From Oceanospirillales bacterium (lineage in GTDB: Bacteria > Pseudomonadota > Gammaproteobacteria > Xanthomonadales > SZUA-36), in contig QIKG01000171.1 of NCBI GenBank assembly GCA_003232965.1, positions 1-9,388 of the forward strand: a stretch of 9,388 bases of DNA. Direction: 5' to 3'. Every line of letters starts with the position of its first letter. The stretch's first letter is position 1. The position numbers and the translations under genes are program-made. This document shows, in pieces, positions 6,519-9,388 of this stretch. The notes beneath the pieces were generated by a model. It was not told the origin of the DNA. It saw nothing but the letters and a program-made list of their open reading frames with translations, and did no database searches.

Positions 6519-6786
6519 CACGCAAACGCCGCCAATGTTTGTAACCGAATTCGTGTCGAGTGAATTCACAAACCCTGCTCAAGCGGGGTTTTTTTTGTGC
6601 CTGCATGAAGCAAAATACGGCTAGGTAGATTTTTTTTGAAAACTGGTCGAGGTGAATATATACAAAAACGTAACCAGGATAATCGATGCCCTGCCCCCTG
6701 GCTTGAGGATTTTTCCGCAACAGTATGGGGACAGCTACTCTCACTAATAGATGGAATTTTTCAGACAGCGCACTCATCGGCCGCAC
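6508..6786 (-). CDS. Doubtful 92-codon frame bridging the HTH and primase-like genes
   Basis: This frame starts 13 bases inside the end of the HTH gene and stops 11 bases inside the start of the primase-like gene, so it fills the leader almost exactly, as a coupled gene would. Against that, the translation looks poor (runs of basic and aromatic residues, no domain). It also reads through an A-tract and a terminator-like hairpin (AQKKPRLSRV). I think the region is more likely a regulatory leader, but the neat overlaps on both sides deserve note. Confidence 0.25.
   Translation of the reverse strand: MRPMSALSEKFHLLVRVAVPILLRKNPQARGQGIDYPGYVFVYIHLDQFSKKIYLAVFCFMQAQKKPRLSRVCEFTRHEFGYKHWRRLRDES
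6570..6596 (+). terminator. Rho-independent terminator-like hairpin in the replication-gene leader
   Basis: AAACCCTGC TCAA GCGGGGTTT folds into a nine-pair stem (one G-T pair) with a four-base loop, followed by five more T on the plus strand. By shape it ends a plus-strand transcript, yet no plus-strand gene precedes it. On the minus strand the same hairpin is preceded by the A-tract and followed by TTTGTG only, so it would be a weaker stop or attenuator about 50 bases ahead of the primase-like start. The palindrome GTGAATTCAC (6560-6569) lies right beside it. Confidence 0.6.
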
Positions 6787-7001
6787 ACCCCGCGAAAGCC
6801 GAAACGTCCATCGCTATCGACTACTGCATCAGGCAAGTTTTCTAGCCATTCCTTCTCAGCCTCGGCTGTTATGAGAGTGCGCTTACCTAGTTTTTTGGCT
6901 TTGAGTTGGCCTGAACGCATCTGGTTGTAAACAGTGGTTAAGCTGATACCATTACGATTCGCGAAGGCTCTAGGGGATCTGTCTATAGCTTCTTGTGACA
7001 T
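6774..7001 (-). CDS. AlpA/excisionase-type helix-turn-helix DNA-binding protein
   Basis: 75 residues from ATG 7001. An in-frame GTG at 7046 would add 15 residues, but these are encoded by the operator-like repeats and look unnatural. Residues 11-55 form a MerR/AlpA-type winged helix-turn-helix: RAFANRNGISLTTVYNQM is the helix-turn-helix, and QLKAKKLGKRTLI is the wing, ending in a helix with EKEWLENLP. Small proteins of this kind act as excisionase or transcriptional activator in P4-like satellites and islands. They bend att DNA to favour excision and switch on integrase or replication genes. The C-terminus (DSDGRFGFRGVCGR) is Gly/Arg-rich. The gene lies between the integrase pair and the replication module, directly behind three related inverted sites that it may bind itself. 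Confidence 0.8.
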   Translation of the reverse strand: MSQEAIDRSPRAFANRNGISLTTVYNQMRSGQLKAKKLGKRTLITAEAEKEWLENLPDAVVDSDGRFGFRGVCGR

Positions 7002-7002
7002 A

Positions 7003-7062
7003 GTGAAAATACCTACAATTAATTGAACGTAGGTATATTTCACCACTCTTGGGTGAAATACC
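7003..7062. promoter_or_regulatory. Operator-like region with three related inverted sites
   Basis: Three copies of one motif alternate in direction just before the HTH gene: GTGAAAATACCTAC (7003-7016, plus), GTAGGTATATTTCACC (7029-7044, i.e. GGTGAAATATACCTAC on minus) and GGTGAAATACC (7052-7062, plus). Neighbouring copies form two overlapping imperfect palindromes with centres 30 bases apart. This fits binding by a dimeric regulator, most simply the adjacent HTH protein controlling its own expression. Confidence 0.6.
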
Positions 7063-7075
7063 GCAGAGAAATGTC

Positions 7076-7112
7076 TCGGGAGAATTATCGCTTTTTAAAC
7101 TAATTCTCCCGA
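7076..7112. repeat. Perfect 12-bp inverted repeat (hairpin)
   Basis: TCGGGAGAATTA (7076-7087) and its exact reverse complement TAATTCTCCCGA (7101-7112) flank a 13-base loop containing TTTTTAAA. It lies 20 bases after the stop of the 7133-7699 gene and before the operator region. No T-tract follows on either strand, so it is not a classic intrinsic terminator. It could protect the 3' end of the integrase transcript, attenuate read-through, or bind protein. Confidence 0.7.
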
Positions 7113-7132
7113 AGTGTTACCGAGTAAATCTT

Positions 7133-7699
7133 TCAGCGCTTTAATGTTTCAATCGCCAGATCATTTGCCCCATGCTTGACACCGATCACACTAAGAATAA
7201 TCGTAAGGAACATGGTGAAATCACCTGAAGATGTTCTATCAGTTTTTATATTGAACATATCAAACAGATACTTGGCATCATCACCAATCTGTAGCCTTCT
7301 TGTCAGCCCTTTCTTCACATGCACCCTATCTAGTCCGTTTAATATTTCCTGCACAGGGTTAGGAAGATCAGCCGGCAATTTACCATCATCACTATAAGTA
7401 GAATTCATCATAATACGCGCTGCACGCTTGAACGATTCGATTCCCAGTCCATAGTTAAACATAAAGCGCACATCATCAGACATTCCGTTAATTGCATCCT
7501 TTACTTTACCCAACTCACTATTGATGCGTTTAACGTCATTGGTAGTAAAAGAAGCCTTATACCCTAAGCCAAAAGTCTCTTTAATAATTTGTTCCGCAAA
7601 GTATATAAAGTACACATTGTCTTTAATCTTTAAAAGCTTATTCAACTGCCAATTATCGAAGCACTCAAAAACGTATTCCTTCAACTTTTCGTCATTCAT
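7133..7699 (-). CDS. Unrecognised protein translationally coupled to the integrase
   Basis: 188 residues, family not recognised. The N-terminal 70 residues are helical and mixed-charge (LKEYVFECFDNWQLNKLLKI). The middle contains LPADLPNPVQEILNGLDRVH, then a basic VKKGLTRRLQ and an acidic helix DDAKYLFDMF. Residues 160-173 (FTMFLTIILSVIGV) are hydrophobic enough for one short membrane or buried helix near the C-terminus. Its ATG overlaps the integrase TGA in the sequence ATGA, so it is translated by ribosomes finishing the integrase. Genes in this slot of P4-like islands are often cargo, including phage defence, but nothing in the sequence itself identifies that role here. Regulation should follow the integrase. 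Confidence 0.8.
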   Translation of the reverse strand: MNDEKLKEYVFECFDNWQLNKLLKIKDNVYFIYFAEQIIKETFGLGYKASFTTNDVKRINSELGKVKDAINGMSDDVRFMFNYGLGIESFKRAARIMMNSTYSDDGKLPADLPNPVQEILNGLDRVHVKKGLTRRLQIGDDAKYLFDMFNIKTDRTSSGDFTMFLTIILSVIGVKHGANDLAIETLKR

Positions 7700-9066
7700 C
7701 GCATATTCACCACATTACCAGCCTGCTTACCACTTAATATCGCCTTCAACTTGCGGTGCCAGGCATTGAGCATTTTCTGTTTTCGCTTCATGTCATCACC
7801 ACGAGCGTAGATACTGGTCACGTCTGCGGTACTGTGGTGCAACAGTAACCCTATCTCAGCATCCAGATAACCCAGAGCCTTAATGTGCGTAGCCGCTGTT
7901 CGTCTTAAATCATGGCTTGTGAATGGCTCAATATCTACTTTCTTTAAATGACGGTTTACCGTGCTGGTTTCTGTTGATGAATACTTTCCGGTTCTACCAT
8001 TCTTCATCAGTTCCAACTTCCCATTATCGAACCTGGACTGTGGAAAAAGGTACGGGGTTTCTCCTGTCAAGCCATTTAACTCTTCCAGCATCTTCTTGAT
8101 TTCAGATCCTAGCGGAACCTTGTGAGCATCCTTTTTAGACTTCGTTGCCGATACAGGGATTACCCACTTATCAGCAAGGATATGCTCCCACTTTGAACTT
8201 AATACTTCGTTTGGGCGTAATGCTGTCAACAGCATTAAGCGTAAAGCCATTCGGTGAAGTGGGTTTATATCATCCAGTCCGTTCCAAAATGCTTTAATTT
8301 CCCCAATATCCACAACTTCCTGAAAATCAGGATTGTAATCAAGTGAGCGTTCCTTACTTTTCTGTTTCCCTGCCGGTTTCTTCAGTCCAGCAACAAGATT
8401 TAAATCAATTAGCTCTTCATCTTCTGCCCACGAAAATATCGCTCCGAGTGTAGATAGCAAGTGATTTGCCTGACTTGGTGCTTTAATCGCTTTTTCATTC
8501 AGCCATCGCTTAATATCTTTTCGCTGAAGTTCATCAACTGGCACAGAACCGAACTCTGGCGCAATGTGGTTTAGCAGGTGATTCCGGTATTCTGTGACTG
8601 TTTTCTTTGAGTATGGATTGCCCCGCTTATTTATAGATGCGGGGTTTTCAATGTTAGCAATGAATAGATCCATTAGCCCTTCAAGCCTCAATACGTTTCG
8701 TTTCTTTTCCCTGGCTAAATCTGACTCTTTTCTTCTGCTGGCTTTCTTCTTGAGCCTTGTCTCTGCAACATTCTCACCCCCCTCTACCCTTTCAGAGAGT
8801 CCGAGATACTTTAATCTGAGTGCTTTCAATGTCTCTCTGGGATAGCTTCCTACTGTTGTTATCCTTTGTTTCCCTTCAAGCGTGTAGTTATATCGAAAGG
8901 CTATCTTGCCTGATGGAAGTACTCGCAAAACAAGACCACCGCCAACTAGCCTATCGTATTGCTTCTCTCTCGGTTTTAGTACCTGCAAGTGGAAATCCGT
9001 CAACTCTAACGGGTCTCTGGGCAAGTCATTGTTGCTTCGTTTTTTAAACCCTTTTTTCTCATTCAT
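7696..9066 (-). CDS. int: P4-type tyrosine integrase
   Basis: 456 residues from ATG 9066; in-frame starts at ATG 9120 and GTG 9126 would add 18 or 20 residues but would run through an arm-type repeat. The N-terminal arm-binding region includes GGGLVLRVLPSGKIAFRYNY (about 42-61) and ITTVGSYP. The core-binding domain spans about 125-230, and the catalytic domain from about 250. Visible catalytic residues are Arg in LTALRPNEV (R284), a Lys in ATKSKKDAHKVPL (about K309), His and Arg in SHDLRRTAATH (H385, R388), His in LLLHHSTADV and the nucleophile Tyr in SIYARG (Y420). It catalyses recombination between element and tRNA attachment sites, and with an excisionase the reverse reaction. It sits next to the tRNA-Thr gene, reading away from it, as usual for islands at tRNA genes. 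All active-site residues are present, so the enzyme should work. Confidence 0.92.
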   Translation of the reverse strand: MNEKKGFKKRSNNDLPRDPLELTDFHLQVLKPREKQYDRLVGGGLVLRVLPSGKIAFRYNYTLEGKQRITTVGSYPRETLKALRLKYLGLSERVEGGENVAETRLKKKASRRKESDLAREKKRNVLRLEGLMDLFIANIENPASINKRGNPYSKKTVTEYRNHLLNHIAPEFGSVPVDELQRKDIKRWLNEKAIKAPSQANHLLSTLGAIFSWAEDEELIDLNLVAGLKKPAGKQKSKERSLDYNPDFQEVVDIGEIKAFWNGLDDINPLHRMALRLMLLTALRPNEVLSSKWEHILADKWVIPVSATKSKKDAHKVPLGSEIKKMLEELNGLTGETPYLFPQSRFDNGKLELMKNGRTGKYSSTETSTVNRHLKKVDIEPFTSHDLRRTAATHIKALGYLDAEIGLLLHHSTADVTSIYARGDDMKRKQKMLNAWHRKLKAILSGKQAGNVVNMR

Positions 9067-9083
9067 AATCAATCCCTTACGAT

Positions 9084-9216
9084 TCTGGGTAAGAGGGAAC
9101 TGAAATGTAACTTTGGCCATTTTCACTCTGGGTAAGAGTCTTGGGTAATAGGAAAAGGCTTGCTGTAGGTACTTTTCAGTGTTCGTGTGTGTAACTGAGT
9201 GTAATCTGGGTAAGAG
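9084..9216 (+). repeat. Three exact TCTGGGTAAGAG repeats (candidate integrase arm-type sites)
   Basis: TCTGGGTAAGAG occurs at 9084-9095, 9127-9138 and 9205-9216 in the same orientation. A looser copy, CTTGGGTAATAG (9140-9151), lies right after the second, and TCTGGGTGGGTAA (9286-9298) borders the tRNA. Regular short direct repeats beside the integrase gene and the tRNA core are what tyrosine integrases bind with their N-terminal domain. They also overlap the likely integrase promoter, so integrase may repress itself. A small palindrome CTATAGAATATAG (9237-9249) lies among them. Confidence 0.65.
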
Positions 9217-9299
9217 GTAAAAACAAGCGATAATGACTATAGAATATAGGATGCTTACTGATTGAGTCGTGTAAGTTATTGATTTTCTGGGTGGGTAAA

Positions 9300-9375
9300 T
9301 GGTGCCGGGAGGCGGAATCGAACCGCCGACCTACTGATTACGAATCAGTTGCTCTGCCGACTGAGCTACCCCGGC
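9300..9375 (-). tRNA. tRNA-Thr (anticodon CGT), integration target
   Basis: A complete cloverleaf can be written. The acceptor stem is GCCGGGG paired with TCCCGGC (one G-U), and the discriminator A and an encoded CCA (9300-9302) are present. The D arm contains GCTCAGTCGGCAGAGC. The anticodon stem ACTGA/TCAGT has a loop TTCGTAA, hence anticodon CGT reading ACG. The T arm contains GGTTCGATTCC. The 3' end points toward the integrase, as for an element that integrated into the tRNA 3' part and restored it. Confidence 0.95.
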
Positions 9376-9388
9376 ATTACACAACAAA

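Larger units (their letters stand above)
3246..9303 (-). mobile_element. Core of an integrative element, satellite-like, inserted at tRNA-Thr
   Basis: An integrase beside a tRNA gene, arm-type repeats, an AlpA-like regulator, zinc-finger primase, DUF3631 ATPase, SSB and a DUF5681 protein form one co-oriented block. This resembles P4-like or PICI-like phage satellites and related islands. The right boundary is the 3' end of the tRNA, where the attachment core should lie. The left boundary is not visible: I found no second copy of the tRNA 3' end in the window, so genes at 1-3117 may be cargo of the same element or its flank. Confidence 0.75.

Noticed and set aside
7002..7046. N-terminal extension of the HTH protein from GTG 7046
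   Set aside because: The extra 15 codons read through operator-like inverted repeats and do not resemble the family's N-terminus.
9066..9126. Integrase start at GTG 9126 or ATG 9120
   Set aside because: The extension is encoded by an arm-type repeat and lacks a ribosome binding site; related integrases begin close to the GFKK segment after ATG 9066. The ribosome binding site at 9066 is also not ideal, so some doubt remains.

Overview
The window suggests a gammaproteobacterial chromosome of moderate G+C content. The evidence is the form of the tRNA-Thr(CGT) gene with encoded CCA, the P4-type tyrosine integrase, and several small exported proteins of types common in Gammaproteobacteria. Genus cannot be told from this sequence alone. 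All convincing genes lie on the minus strand and read leftwards, away from a tRNA-Thr gene at the right edge. This is the layout of an integrative element inserted at the 3' end of that tRNA gene.

Right part (about 6100-9375), in transcription order: tRNA-Thr(CGT); a 170-base att-side region with three exact copies of TCTGGGTAAGAG that look like integrase arm-type sites; the integrase; an unrecognised 188-aa protein whose start overlaps the integrase stop (ATGA); a 12-bp perfect inverted repeat; a repeated operator-like region; and a 75-aa AlpA/excisionase-type helix-turn-helix protein. A roughly 250-base leader follows, with a terminator-like hairpin, and then a CHC2-type zinc-finger primase-like protein.

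Middle part (3246-6118): a DUF3631 P-loop ATPase overlapping the primase-like gene; a single-stranded DNA-binding protein gene (ssb); a DUF5681 protein of the kind often annotated near phage terminases; and a small overlapping 78-aa protein. Zinc-finger primase, DUF3631 ATPase and SSB together form a small replication module. Integrase, AlpA-like regulator, replication module and a DUF5681 protein resemble the plan of phage satellites (P4-like or PICI-like). I saw no capsid or tail genes in the window.

The most notable observation is in ssb. A strong ribosome binding site and ATG at 4539 start a clear SSB N-terminus, but three tandem copies of the heptamer CGGTAAA (minus strand) throw the frame into a TAA. 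With exactly one copy the frame would run into the downstream part and give a 130-aa SSB ending in an acidic DDIP-type tail. A second, internally compensated frameshift replaces an expected VRKGDTAS stretch with CVRVILPP. The gene is therefore either recently inactivated, switchable by repeat contraction, or affected by assembly errors.

Left part (1-3117): a run of small minus-strand genes. Four encode exported proteins: one cut by the left edge with a TTG start, one with an NGY-SDGTYVQPHYRS motif, one with paired cysteines and a coiled coil, and one DUF4124-like with a duplicated LPxGTPGD module. Also present are a hydrophilic disordered-looking protein, a small zinc-ribbon-like protein, and a gene remnant interrupted by a stop codon. 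They may be cargo or flanking chromosome; the far end of the element is not in the window.
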